38,097 nt of DNA, from NCBI GenBank assembly GCA_025929155.1, contig JAICMR010000012.1, positions 1 through 38,097 on the forward strand, read 5' to 3'. A program made the position numbers and the translations under genes. How positions within the stretch are numbered: the first letter of the stretch is position 1; each line of letters starts with the position of its first letter. The notes under the pieces were generated by a model, which saw only the letters and a program-made list of their open reading frames with translations, was not told the DNA's origin and made no database searches. Origin of the DNA: Chthoniobacterales bacterium. GTDB taxonomy: Bacteria > Verrucomicrobiota > Verrucomicrobiia > Chthoniobacterales > UBA10450. Below are positions 23,200-32,178 of the stretch, piece after piece.

Positions 23200-25154
23200 G
23201 TCTGAACCCTCGCCCTGCCGCTTCTCGGGCGCGCCGAAATTCTCGAAGCCAAATGCGGTCGCTCTTCCTCTTCGCGTTGGCCCAAAGACATCGCGGCATT
23301 CACCATCCCCAGGTGGCTGTAAGCCTGCGGAAAATTTCCGAGCGCGTCACCGTTCTTGGGAACGATCTCCTCGGCGAAAAGACCCAGGTCATTCGCGTGA
23401 GCCGCCGCTCTCCGGAAGGCCGCGCGCGCTTCTTCCAGACTGCCGCCGCCTCGGGCCAGAAAGTCCACCTCCCAAAAACTGCAAACCGCAAAGGCTCCTT
23501 CGCCACTCGTTAGGCTTTCTTCATTGCGGTACACGAGCCCCGGCCGCGGGACCAGCTTTTCGCGAATCCGCCGATAAGTCTGCTGCATCCGCGCGGAGCT
23601 GGCTTGTTCAAACTCGTAGAGTGCGAGAAAGAACAGGCTCGCGTCAACGGTGTCGCCGCCAAAAATCTGCGTGTAAGTCTGGAGCTCAGCATTCCAGCCC
23701 AACTCCGTGATTTCATTTCGAATCAGCTCGCGCTCACGAGAAAGCCTTTCAGTCTCTACGCAATCGAGCTGGCCGCGCTCGTGGAACTGCAATAGTCGAT
23801 CGAGCGCGACCCAGCAGAGCAGGCGCGAATGGGTGTAATGCTGCAGTTCCCCGCGCGGCTCCCAGATTCCGCTATCGGGCTGACGCCAATGTTCGCAGAC
23901 GTAATCGCCGATCTGCCGCAGCATTTTTTGCGTCTCACGGTCCAGCTCCTTTTCTTCGCGAAGGGAAAATGAAACCGCTTCCAGCACTTCCCCATAAACA
24001 TCGAGTTGAAGCTGATGCTGCGCGCCGTTGCCGATCCGGACCGGCGCGGAATTCGCGTAGCCGCGCAAATGCGCAAGCTCCTTTTCTGCCGGGGCCGTCC
24101 GGCCGTAAACGTCGTAGAGAACGCGCAGCTCGGGACGGGTCAGACGTGTCGAATGCAATAGCCAGCTCACGAACGCGTGTGCATCTTCGCTGTAACCCAG
24201 GCCGGCCAGCGCCCGCACGGTGTAAGCGGCATCGCGCAGCCAGGCGAAACGGTAATCCCAGTTCAAGCTGCCGCCGAGACGTTCGGGAAGCGAGGTGGTG
24301 GGAGCGGCGACAATTGCGCCGGAAGGCGCGTAGGAGAGCGCCTTCAAAACGAGAAGACTACGAACAACTTCCTCGCGGTCAGGACCGCTGTAATTCCCGC
24401 GTCGCGCCCAGTTTTGCCACCACTCGATGGTGAGTTCCAGCTTCGGCCTAACGAGATCCAGCGGCGCCAAAACCGCCGGGCCCTCGGTGGAGAAGGTAAG
24501 AGAGAACTCAACCGATTCGCCCGCCGTCAAAGTCGCTTCCACCGCCAAACCACCTGCAGGATCGGGTGCGAGCGTAACGCTGGAACGCAGCGCCAGCAAA
24601 GAGCGGCCGAACTGCATCCGCCATCCAAGGTTCCGCGTGCCTTTGATTGCGGCATCCGAGCGTCCGTAGTCGGGCCGCGGATCGAAAAGAATCACCAATG
24701 TCACGTGCCCGTTCCGGCACTCCATTCGCCTGATTATTTCGTGCTCGGGCCAGAGCATCTCGCGCTTCTGTTGTTCCGTCGCCACGGGCATGAAATCGGT
24801 CAGAACCGCGACCCCATTGGGGGCCGCAAAGCGCGTTTCGAGAACGTTCGTGTCCGCGATGTAGCGACGCGTTATTTCAGCATGCGTTGCGCAACTGATG
24901 CTCCACCTTCCGCCGACGTCGGAATCGAGAAGCGCGGCAAAAATCGAACCGCTGTCAAAGCGCGGCCAGGCCAGCCAGTCGAGCGAACCGCCGCGCGAGA
25001 TTAGCGCCGCCGAGCGGCCATTCCCAATCAGGGCGTAGTCCTGGATTTTTGGCAGCTCTCTTCTCACTTCATTTGCCCGGACGCCGCCATTGATTCCGCT
25101 CCGAAGGCGCAACCCCACGGCCATTCTCGACCCAACTGCTTGACGTTGTGCCAA
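23196..25154 (-). CDS. Glycoside hydrolase family 15 enzyme (glucoamylase/trehalase type)
   Basis: This 652-residue cytoplasmic enzyme has the bacterial GH15 plan: an N-terminal beta-sandwich beginning IQDYALIGNGRSAALISRGG, then an alpha/alpha barrel. Key sites are NWDYRFAWLRDAAYTVRAL, the IWEPRGELQHYTHSRLLCW block with the probable general acid Glu, and LFAEEIVPKNGDALGNFPQ with the general base Glu near the end. Members cut alpha-glucosides; in actinobacteria several are trehalases. The TTG at 25154 is two bases after the upstream flavoprotein stop. An ATG at 25124 or a later GTG could be the true start, since the conserved part begins at about residue 37. There is no signal peptide. Confidence 0.9.
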   Translation of the reverse strand: MAQRQAVGSRMAVGLRLRSGINGGVRANEVRRELPKIQDYALIGNGRSAALISRGGSLDWLAWPRFDSGSIFAALLDSDVGGRWSISCATHAEITRRYIADTNVLETRFAAPNGVAVLTDFMPVATEQQKREMLWPEHEIIRRMECRNGHVTLVILFDPRPDYGRSDAAIKGTRNLGWRMQFGRSLLALRSSVTLAPDPAGGLAVEATLTAGESVEFSLTFSTEGPAVLAPLDLVRPKLELTIEWWQNWARRGNYSGPDREEVVRSLLVLKALSYAPSGAIVAAPTTSLPERLGGSLNWDYRFAWLRDAAYTVRALAGLGYSEDAHAFVSWLLHSTRLTRPELRVLYDVYGRTAPAEKELAHLRGYANSAPVRIGNGAQHQLQLDVYGEVLEAVSFSLREEKELDRETQKMLRQIGDYVCEHWRQPDSGIWEPRGELQHYTHSRLLCWVALDRLLQFHERGQLDCVETERLSRERELIRNEITELGWNAELQTYTQIFGGDTVDASLFFLALYEFEQASSARMQQTYRRIREKLVPRPGLVYRNEESLTSGEGAFAVCSFWEVDFLARGGGSLEEARAAFRRAAAHANDLGLFAEEIVPKNGDALGNFPQAYSHLGMVNAAMSLGQREEEERPHLASRISARPRSGRARVQT

Positions 25155-25155
25155 C

Positions 25156-26331
25156 TCACCCCGCGATACGTCCTTTCAGGTCCTGCGGCGTAAACGTTTC
25201 GTGCTCCGCTATCAAAGCGCGCGCGGCATCGACCTGTCCCCATACGTTCCAGAGCAACACGCCCCGGACGCGCCCTTCCTTCAGGTAATAGACGACTCCT
25301 TCCTCGTTAGGCCGTTTCCAGTCGGCGAAAGTTTCGAGACGCGAATCCACTTCACCGACCGCTTCGTAGCCGAGCTCGAACATGTCGGAATAGAAAAACG
25401 GCAGATGATCGTAGCGCTCGGTCATTCCGGCCATGTTCCGACCGGCCATTTTGCCCATGCTATTCGCGTTATCTTCATGCTCGACGCGCAGGCGCCTTCC
25501 CAGCGCCGGATTGTGGAATGCAGCCACATCTCCGGCGGCGTAGATATCGGGCTCGTTAGTTCGCAGGAATTCATCGACCACAATTCCGTTCTCCGTCGCC
25601 AGGCCAATCGAACTGGCAAGCTCGATCTTTGGCTCGATCCCGATTCCTGCCACCACCGCATCAACCACGGTCGTCTTTCCGGACCTCAGTTTGAGTACAC
25701 GCTCCTTCCCGCGCGCCTCCGAACCGATGACCTTTTCCCTTGGGACCAGCTCAACTCCTTTTTGCCGGTAAATACCCGACACGTATCTTGCCAGATCACT
25801 GGGAAAGAGCCGTTCCCCAATCTCCTGACCGGGAAAGATGAGCGTGACTTTCTTGCCGTTCATCGCAAGGGCCGCGGCGATCTCGCTTCCGATGAACCCG
25901 CCGCCAATGACCGCGAAGCGTTCGCATTTTTCGCTCAGCGCGCGCAGATGACGGTAGTCAGCCAACGTCCGGTAATAGATGACCTCGTCATCGTCGAAAG
26001 GAAGGCGACGCGGCGTGCCGCCGGTGGCGAGGAGAAGTTTTTCGTAGTGAAACGAGTTCCCTTGCTCGTCGAGCACGCGCTTTTCCTTGGGAACGATCTG
26101 CTTGATCACCCGGCCCAGGTGCATCTCCGGCTCTTTGCCCTTTGGCTTGCGCCAGATCCCATCCAAGGGCTCGCCCTTCCATAAACCCTTCGAGAGAGGA
26201 GGACGGTTGTAAGGCGCGTCCTCCTCCGCACTGATGACGCCGATGCTGCCGGTCGCATCGACCTCACGGATGCCATCGACCGCGGCGGCCGCGGTCATTC
26301 CCCCGCCGATGATCAAATATTGGTAATTCAC
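25156..26331 (-). CDS. FAD-dependent pyridine nucleotide-disulfide-type oxidoreductase (ferredoxin reductase-like)
   Basis: This 391-residue flavoprotein has an FAD Rossmann motif at the start (YLIIGGGMTAAAAVDGIRE), a second Rossmann for NAD(P)H in the middle (FAVIGGGFIGSEIAAAL), and the flavin-closing IYAAGDVAAFHN. There is no CxxxxC redox pair, which places it with ferredoxin/rubredoxin reductases and AIF-like proteins rather than disulfide reductases. It probably passes electrons from NAD(P)H to a small iron-sulfur or other acceptor. The C-terminal domain ends near QDLKGRIAG. It starts seven bases after the DoxX stop and is followed at once by GH15, so the three may form an operon. The partner is unknown. 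Confidence 0.9.
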   Translation of the reverse strand: MNYQYLIIGGGMTAAAAVDGIREVDATGSIGVISAEEDAPYNRPPLSKGLWKGEPLDGIWRKPKGKEPEMHLGRVIKQIVPKEKRVLDEQGNSFHYEKLLLATGGTPRRLPFDDDEVIYYRTLADYRHLRALSEKCERFAVIGGGFIGSEIAAALAMNGKKVTLIFPGQEIGERLFPSDLARYVSGIYRQKGVELVPREKVIGSEARGKERVLKLRSGKTTVVDAVVAGIGIEPKIELASSIGLATENGIVVDEFLRTNEPDIYAAGDVAAFHNPALGRRLRVEHEDNANSMGKMAGRNMAGMTERYDHLPFFYSDMFELGYEAVGEVDSRLETFADWKRPNEEGVVYYLKEGRVRGVLLWNVWGQVDAARALIAEHETFTPQDLKGRIAG

Positions 26332-26338
26332 GGATGTG

Positions 26339-26758
26339 TCAGGCGCTGGCGAATTGCTGACTTAGCCGTGCCAGAGCGAGAGCGCCGAGAAACAGGCCGA
26401 AGTCGCGCAAGGCGATGTCAAAGTAACCCGGAATGAGGAGCAGATTGATAATGATGATCACCAGCCATGCCGCGACGACGTAGGCGAAGAGGCGAGGTTT
26501 CAAGGCGACGCCGATGCCGGCGATGATCTCAATCACGCCCACTACCAGCATCAGATTATGACCGCCGATCGGTGAAAGCCGGGCGACGACTCCCGGCAGA
26601 TATTGATCCCAGTTGACGAGCAGATGAAAGAATTTGTCGACGCCGGCGACGACCGGGGCTGCAATAAATGCCACCTGCAGGATGCGGAATGCCTGGTAGG
26701 CCGGAGCCGATGCGCTGCCCGAACGAGCGGGCGCGATGTCTGCGGAATTTGTATTCAT
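26339..26758 (-). CDS. DoxX-family membrane protein
   Basis: This 139-residue protein has four hydrophobic helices (ILQVAFIAAPVVAGVDKFFH, LMLVVGVIEIIAGIGVAL, YVVAAWLVIIIINLLLIPGY and FGLFLGALALARLS). The layout fits the DoxX/DUF417-like group of small membrane proteins involved in redox processes, such as quinone-linked sulfur or thiol oxidation. A 22-bp palindromic operator lies 34 bases upstream of the ATG. It leads the FAD oxidoreductase gene and is likely cotranscribed with it. This is the second DoxX-type module in the window; the first is the N-terminal half of the NirK fusion. Confidence 0.85.
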   Translation of the reverse strand: MNTNSADIAPARSGSASAPAYQAFRILQVAFIAAPVVAGVDKFFHLLVNWDQYLPGVVARLSPIGGHNLMLVVGVIEIIAGIGVALKPRLFAYVVAAWLVIIIINLLLIPGYFDIALRDFGLFLGALALARLSQQFASA

Positions 26759-26791
26759 AACGTTGGCGGCAGTTTGGACCGCTGGAATAAA

Positions 26792-26813
26792 TAGTCAATA
26801 TAAAACTTGACTA
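26792..26813. promoter_or_regulatory. 22-bp palindromic operator TAGTCAA-N8-TTGACTA, second copy
   Basis: Same arms and same eight-base spacing as the site at 10171-10192, 34 bases upstream of the DoxX ATG. On the DoxX strand the central bases read GTTTTATA. The position overlaps where a promoter should be, so repression is likely. The regulator is not visible in this window. Confidence 0.65.
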
Positions 26814-27249
26814 AAACAATTCAGAACCTGAGGCCTTCCATGTCTCATCCGCCAAAATAACGAGCGTGGCGGGATCACTCAGTCAATATCGTGACTGACT
26901 AACGATGGGGGATTAAGAAGGCTTTCTTGATCAACGCTTGGGAGATCGGCCTTGATGTGCACGTCCCAGAAATCACCGCGATTGCCTTTGTTTTGCAGAT
27001 GATATCTCGACCGTCGCTCACTGGCTGTTCGCTTCGCTGGATCCGTCGCGAATTCAGTCCTTTGGTTGTGCGAGCTGAGTAAGGTAGTGCATTTCCTGAT
27101 CCCAGATTGCGGCTCACGTGAATCAGAAGTATGAAAATGCCGACAAAGGACTTTGCTCGTTTGCGGCACGAATTCGCCCGCTGCCTCGCGACGCGCACTG
27201 TTTGCGTCGCGGGATTGCTGCACATGCGATTCCCAAGTGTCGCGAATCC
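26814..27249. other. Intergenic region with one palindrome
   Basis: I see no supported gene here. A perfect 7-bp dyad TCAGTCA-N6-TGACTGA lies at 26879-26898. It resembles the 22-bp operators in its AGTCA core but has different spacing, so it may be a site for another regulator. A GTG-started frame continues into the membrane protein at 27250, but its first 44 residues look non-coding. Confidence 0.4.
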
Positions 27250-27666
27250 ATGAGACCGGAATTCCTCGCTGAAATCGGACGACAAATAGCCTCTCTGAGC
27301 GCTTTCCTCGGGGGTTTCGCCGCTACGTTTCTGGGCATCCTGTTGCAATCCTCCAGCTCACGTCGCCAAGTGGCATGGGCAGCCGGGGCGGCGGCCGTAG
27401 CTTCTGCTTCATTCATGATCGCCGTGATCGCGGGCACGTTGGTAGCCATCGTGCTGAACCCTCAGGCGCCAGCGGGAATCGCGACACCGCAGTTCCTGCC
27501 TTGGGTTCGCTCGGTGATATTTGTCGCGTTCGCAATCGGGATCTACGCGAATCTGCTGAGTCTTGGATTGAGCGGTTGGATACGGTCTCGTTCCCTCGGA
27601 GCGGTGACATCGACGGCGGCATTAATATCAGCGATCATCGTCTGGACTTTCGTCCGATGGCGGTGA
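27250..27666 (+). CDS. Hypothetical four-helix membrane protein
   Basis: I do not recognise this 138-residue protein. It has four clear hydrophobic segments (SLSAFLGGFAATFLGILL, AAGAAAVASASFMIAVIAGTL, SVIFVAFAIGIYANLLSLGL and SLGAVTSTAALISAIIVWTF) with short basic loops. I set the start at ATG 27250, where MRPEFLAEIGRQ gives a normal polar N-terminus; a GTG at 27118 would add 44 unlikely residues. It ends 22 bases from the end of the convergent thioredoxin-NhaA gene. Function is unknown. Confidence 0.6.
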   Translation: MRPEFLAEIGRQIASLSAFLGGFAATFLGILLQSSSSRRQVAWAAGAAAVASASFMIAVIAGTLVAIVLNPQAPAGIATPQFLPWVRSVIFVAFAIGIYANLLSLGLSGWIRSRSLGAVTSTAALISAIIVWTFVRWR

Positions 27667-27688
27667 GCGATCTTCTCCTTGGCAGCCA

Positions 27689-29518
27689 CTAGTCGGTCGG
27701 CGGCACCCTCGGCAGCAGCATCAATGTGCCGAGCACGCCGGCGGCAATTGAGGCAATAAAGATCGCGATTTTGGCAGCCGCGAAATCGGGTGGATTGGGA
27801 AAAGCCTCGCCTGCGATGAACAACGACATCGTAAAGCCGATGCCGGCCAGCGCGCCTGCGCCCGCCAGTTGTCGCCACGAATATTCTTTCGGTTTGACCG
27901 CGATACGAAAGCGCACCGCCAGCCACGAGGCGGCGAAAATCCCGACCGGCTTTCCCACCACCAGTCCGAGAATGATCGCGAGCATCAGGCTGCTGTGACC
28001 TTTGAAAACGTCGCCCGACAAAATTACCCCGGCGTTGGCCAGCGCGAAGATGGGCAGAACACAAAAGCTGGACCACGGTTCGATCGTGCGGAGAAGTTTA
28101 TCAGCCGGCGATTGCATCCGCCCGTGGATGGCGTCGAGCGCGCGCAGCGCCGGCTCGGACGGGCCGTGTCGCATCAAGGCTTCGTCGGCGCGTTTCCATT
28201 CCGCCTGCAGGATCGTTTCCGCCTGTGCGAGCAACGCGCGGAAATTCGCCGGAGGAAGCGTCGGCGTGACCAGCGCGAGGATGACACCAGCGAGAGTGGC
28301 ATGCAATCCGGCCTCGTGAAGACAAATCCAGAGCGCCAGACCGAGCACGGCGTAAGGCAGCGGGCTGTAGATGCCCGAGCGATTCAGCGCGACCAGCAGG
28401 CCGGTCACGAGTACCGAGGCAATCAAATAATTTGGGTTGATCGCGTCCGTGTAAAACAATGCGATCACGCCGATCGCCACCAGATCGTCGATGATGACAG
28501 CGGCCGTCAGAAAGACGCGCAGCTCGACCGAGACGCGCGCGCCTAACAAGACCATGATGGCAACCGCGAACGCGGTGTCGGTCGCGATGGGAACTCCCCA
28601 GCCTGCAGCCATCGGACCCGGCGGCGCGATAAAAAGATAGATACCGATCGGCAGCGCGATCCCTCCGAACGCAGCGATCACTGGCAATGCGCCGGTCCGC
28701 AGAGTCGAGAGCCGTCCGACGGTGAACTCCCGTTTGATCTCGAGACCGACGAACAGAAAAAAGACAGCGAGGAGACCGTCGTTGATCCACTTCAGAAGCG
28801 GGAGGATGAAACCCCCGCCGTTGATTCGGATTCCCAGCGGCGTCGCCCAGAGCCTGTTGAAAGCCGGACCGAGCGGAGAGTTTGCGAACGCGAGGGCGAG
28901 GATCGACATCGCCAGCAGGAGAAAGCCGGCGGAAGGCCCCCAGCGGATAAAATCGACTGTCGCCGCATGAACCCGATGACCGAGTCCCCCGAGCATTGCC
29001 TCGGCCAGACTCGTCGCGTCCCACGGCCCCTCGTAGCGACGGCCATTGATAAAGAATGTCGGCGTAATGATGACGCCGCTGCGCTTTGCGCTTTCCACAT
29101 CCTCCTGCACCCGCGCTTTGGCCGCAGTCCAGGCGGAAGAGTGCTCTTGATCAGGCGGCGGCAGATTGAACTCCTGCTTGATCTGCGCGAAATCGTCCTC
29201 CGTGAAAGCGGGACCCCTTTTCATGAGCGCGTCGTGCACCGGCCAGAATTCCCCGGTGACCTGATAGGCGAACTCCGCCAGCTCCGCGGCGCGCCGCGCT
29301 GCTGTCTTCTCGCCCGCAGGCCGATGTCGAAAGACATACCGCATCCGGCTGCCGAATCGATCTCGGAGCGCGGCCACCACTTCATGCGCAGCGTGACACG
29401 ACTCGCGCGCGTAGTTGCCGTACTCAACCAGGACTAATTCCGAGTTCTCTTCGCCTAACGAGTGGTCCCGGGAAAGATCAACGGGTGGATCGAGCTTCGT
29501 CGGTCGTTTCTGCGCCAT
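27689..29518 (-). CDS. nhaA: Thioredoxin-like domain fused to NhaA sodium/proton antiporter
   Basis: This is a 609-residue fusion. Residues 15-180 form a DsbA/thioredoxin-like domain ([20 protein letters not shown] to [16 protein letters not shown]). The rest is NhaA with about eleven helices, including [36 protein letters not shown] and [15 protein letters not shown], whose paired aspartates carry the protons and sodium. NhaA exchanges two protons for one sodium and sets internal pH. NhaA-thioredoxin fusions are known in several phyla. Here the usual CPYC reads RESC, so the first cysteine is lost and the domain is probably not a redox enzyme. It may respond to the NhaR-type regulator at 3178. 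The iterated 9-mer falls at its 5' end (29453-29461), encoding Ser-Leu-Gly. Confidence 0.92.
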   Translation of the reverse strand: MAQKRPTKLDPPVDLSRDHSLGEENSELVLVEYGNYARESCHAAHEVVAALRDRFGSRMRYVFRHRPAGEKTAARRAAELAEFAYQVTGEFWPVHDALMKRGPAFTEDDFAQIKQEFNLPPPDQEHSSAWTAAKARVQEDVESAKRSGVIITPTFFINGRRYEGPWDATSLAEAMLGGLGHRVHAATVDFIRWGPSAGFLLLAMSILALAFANSPLGPAFNRLWATPLGIRINGGGFILPLLKWINDGLLAVFFLFVGLEIKREFTVGRLSTLRTGALPVIAAFGGIALPIGIYLFIAPPGPMAAGWGVPIATDTAFAVAIMVLLGARVSVELRVFLTAAVIIDDLVAIGVIALFYTDAINPNYLIASVLVTGLLVALNRSGIYSPLPYAVLGLALWICLHEAGLHATLAGVILALVTPTLPPANFRALLAQAETILQAEWKRADEALMRHGPSEPALRALDAIHGRMQSPADKLLRTIEPWSSFCVLPIFALANAGVILSGDVFKGHSSLMLAIILGLVVGKPVGIFAASWLAVRFRIAVKPKEYSWRQLAGAGALAGIGFTMSLFIAGEAFPNPPDFAAAKIAIFIASIAAGVLGTLMLLPRVPPTD

Positions 29519-29661
29519 ACAAGAGTAAGAGGGTTAGCTCGTCGGGATTCGTGAGAAAACATCTTTCGTGCAGGAATGATGATCACGAAAAAATAGCCAC
29601 CGATGGTGGTCACCGATCGAGTCGATCGCGGTGCCAAGCAGGTTCTGCAAAATAGATGAAA

Positions 29662-31216
29662 TCACAAGAGCCATTCGATCGGCAGCAACGACAGAAACCA
29701 GGTCGTGGCCCGCAACCACCAGCTTGTGCCCGGTTCCTTGTCGGAGCGCACCAGCTCCTTTCCGCGCTGCTCGGTTCAAAACAGCTTCCCGGTGCTGCTC
29801 AATGCACTTCGTAGGAATTAGCGGGAATGGCCTCATGAAATGCTGCTTCGATTTTTTGTGCGAGGACCGGGCTGTCGATGACAAACCCAAGCTCCGTGTT
29901 CAGCTTGCGCGAACGCGGATCGAAGTTGAACGATCCGACGAAGAAGCGGGAACGATCCATCGAGAACGTCTTCGCGTGCAGGCTGGAACCGGAGCTGCCG
30001 AGCGGCCCGGCGAGATCGCTCTCGCCGCTGTCCGGCGACAGCCGCCGCATTTCATACAGTTTGATCCCCGCCTTGAGGAGAGGTTTACGGCGTCGGGCAA
30101 AGCCAGAATAGACCGCCGGCACATCAGAGGCTTCCAGCGAGTTCGTGAGGATTTTGGTTCTGACCCCACGCTTCGCCATTGAGACGAAGGAGTCTGTGCC
30201 GTTGTCGCCCGGAACGAAATAGGAGGCGACCAACTCCAAATCGGAGACCGGTTCGCCGATGATTTCCCGCAGCTGCTCATGAAAGAGTTTTCCCGGAGGA
30301 GCGCGACCCAGGCCTTTCGCTGGATCATCGCTGATCATATGGGTGAGCGCCCATTCGAAACCCAGCCGGCGCTCGATGAGCGCATTAACGAAGGGGGAAT
30401 CGCGAACGGCGGTCGTGTAAGCCAGCGCAGCAGGATCGTGCTTCACCCGAGCCGCAGCCGAAGCGACCTCTGCGAGTTTCATCGGATCTACAGGATCAAC
30501 GATGCGGTCGACAGGATACGAGGAAGCTGACGCCCAATAACGATCAATCCCTGGAGACCTCGGGCACAACCGGCCCGACGGCCAGGACATCGAGGTCAAC
30601 GAAAAGGGAACCTTCCGCCGTCGCGCCGAAATACTCATCGCCAATATTGCGGCCGCCGATGATCGTGACCTGATTGTCCACCGTGAACGACTTGTTGTGC
30701 ATGCGCCGGTTGGCGCGCGCGAAGTCGGTCAAATAGCCAATCCGTGGTCTGCGGATCACGAACGGATTGAAAAGCCGCACTTCGATGTTCGGATGCGAAT
30801 CCAGTGCGGCGAGAATTGGATCGAGACCCTGAGTAGTGTTGTCGTCGAGAAGCAAGCGGACGCGCACCCCACGATCGGCCGCGGCGTGAAGTGCTTGGAA
30901 GAGCAACGTGCCGGTCATGTCGTCTTCCCAGATGTAATACTGAACATCCAGCGTCCGTTGGGCCACCTCCGCCAGGCGCGCGCGAGCGCCAAAGGCGTCG
31001 CGCGAATTCGCTAACAAATAGACTCCGGAAAAGTCCCGGATGCGCTTCGAGCAGAGGCGCGAGGGATTGACCGAGCCGCGTCTCGGCGCCCTGCGGAAGA
31101 GCCGCTCAAGTGGGGCGTCCCTCCAGTGACGGCAATCGACTGCATTGCCCGATCACAAAAAGTATCAGCCCCACCCCAACGAGGCAGATGGCGATGGCTT
31201 TAAGAGTTTTGAGCAT
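29662..31216 (-). pseudogene. Phospholipase D/cardiolipin synthase-like gene, broken five times
   Basis: Minus-strand pieces in successive frames rebuild one ClsC/YmdC-type PLD protein. They are a lipoprotein-like start (MLKTLKAIAICLVGVGLILF to CSRLPSLEGRP), ALPQGAETRLGQSLAPLLEA, then LLANSRDAFGARARLAEVAQ with the first catalytic site HNKSFTVDN. The second half has LHAKTFSMDRSRFFVGSFNF, the second HKD site, then GKELVRSDKEPGTSWWLRAT, ending in LLPIEWLL. Lesions are a TGA near 31106, frameshifts near 31030, 30545 and 29803, and a TGA near 29776. Five lesions cannot all be sequencing errors, so this is a decayed gene. Intact relatives make cardiolipin or cut phospholipids at the inner membrane. 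Confidence 0.85.
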
Positions 31217-31419
31217 GCGCGCCCGGCGGTCCCGACTCCTAACTTGCCTCGCCTGGCGTGACGAAACGACTGTCACGAAAGTCGCTGCCATTTGCACGAG
31301 GCGCCGGCGTCGAAACGGGTAGGCGATAGACCGCCTTCTCACCGCCTCCTGGCGGCCCCTCGATCTCGAATCACGGGCACCGGAGACGACACCTGAGCGC
31401 ACCCGCGATGCTCATGTCA
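31217..31419. other. Short gap between pseudogene and flavin reductase
   Basis: This stretch of about 200 bases has no supported gene and no strong hairpin. It may contain the former promoter of the broken phospholipase gene. Confidence 0.3.
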
Positions 31420-31989
31420 TCAGCTGATCTCAGTCGTTTGGATTTGTCTTGTCCACTTGACGAGCGCCTCAAGCAATCTTCGGATGTAGCCTTTGGTTGT
31501 TTCATCCGTCAGAATTCCATTTGCATCGAACCGATCGGCCGCGTTCCCGATCATTACCTCCGGGCGGTTAAGAGGGAACATGTTTAAAAAGACCATCGAC
31601 TGGCGCAGGTGATACTGCGCCCGCGCAGTGGCGATGTTGCCCATCGAGGCGCCCATGATCGCGGCCGGTTTGCCATCCCACGCACTATCGCCGTAGGGCC
31701 GGGAAGCCCAATCAATCGCGTTCTTCAGCACGCCCGGCACGGAATAGTTATACTCCGGCGTAACGAAGAGAATCGCATCGGCCGCCCGTACCCGTTTCTT
31801 TAGCTCGGCGACCTTGGCGGGCGGATTCTGCTCGTCGTCCTGATTGAAAGCAGGAATGCCATCGAGCTCGAAAATCTCCAGTGTCGCCCCCTCGGGCACG
31901 AGCTCCTGCGCAGCTCGCAACGCGCCTCGGTTGTACGATTGGCGCCGAAGGCTGCCGGCGATGCCGAGAATGGTGATCGGTTGTTTCAT
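31420..31989 (-). CDS. NADPH-dependent FMN reductase family protein
   Basis: This 189-residue flavodoxin-fold protein has ITILGIAGSLRRQSYNRGAL at the start (the phosphate loop that holds FMN) and VTPEYNYSVPGVLKNAIDWAS in the middle (the family's flavin-binding motif). Members reduce quinones, chromate or azo dyes with NAD(P)H, in the cytoplasm. I chose the ATG at 31989, because residues before it have no relation to the family. There is no obvious Shine-Dalgarno sequence. The gene stands alone between the broken phospholipase gene and the short-chain dehydrogenase. Confidence 0.9.
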   Translation of the reverse strand: MKQPITILGIAGSLRRQSYNRGALRAAQELVPEGATLEIFELDGIPAFNQDDEQNPPAKVAELKKRVRAADAILFVTPEYNYSVPGVLKNAIDWASRPYGDSAWDGKPAAIMGASMGNIATARAQYHLRQSMVFLNMFPLNRPEVMIGNAADRFDANGILTDETTKGYIRRLLEALVKWTRQIQTTEIS

Positions 31990-32178
31990 AAATATTGAGA
32001 AGGCGAGAGAGCATCCTTTGGTCTCTCGTTGTATATCGTTCTGAGCCGGCAAATGGATGCGGATGGCCCGATCAGCGAGGAGGATGTGAAGCGATCAGTT
32101 AGGCTCCGAAGGTCCTGTTGGAACGTCCAACGACTCAGCGCGATCAGCGTCGCTCTCTCGATTTGTCCGGCGAAACGG

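Noticed and set aside
29534-29890. A 118-residue minus-strand frame between NhaA and the phospholipase gene.
   Set aside because: It is a shifted reading of the phospholipase C-terminus, whose correct frame gives the family ending LLPIEWLL.
32100-32178. A possible regulatory site containing CAGTTAGGC upstream of the SDR gene end.
   Set aside because: It is only a partial match to the 9-mer, lies between two gene ends and has no other structure.
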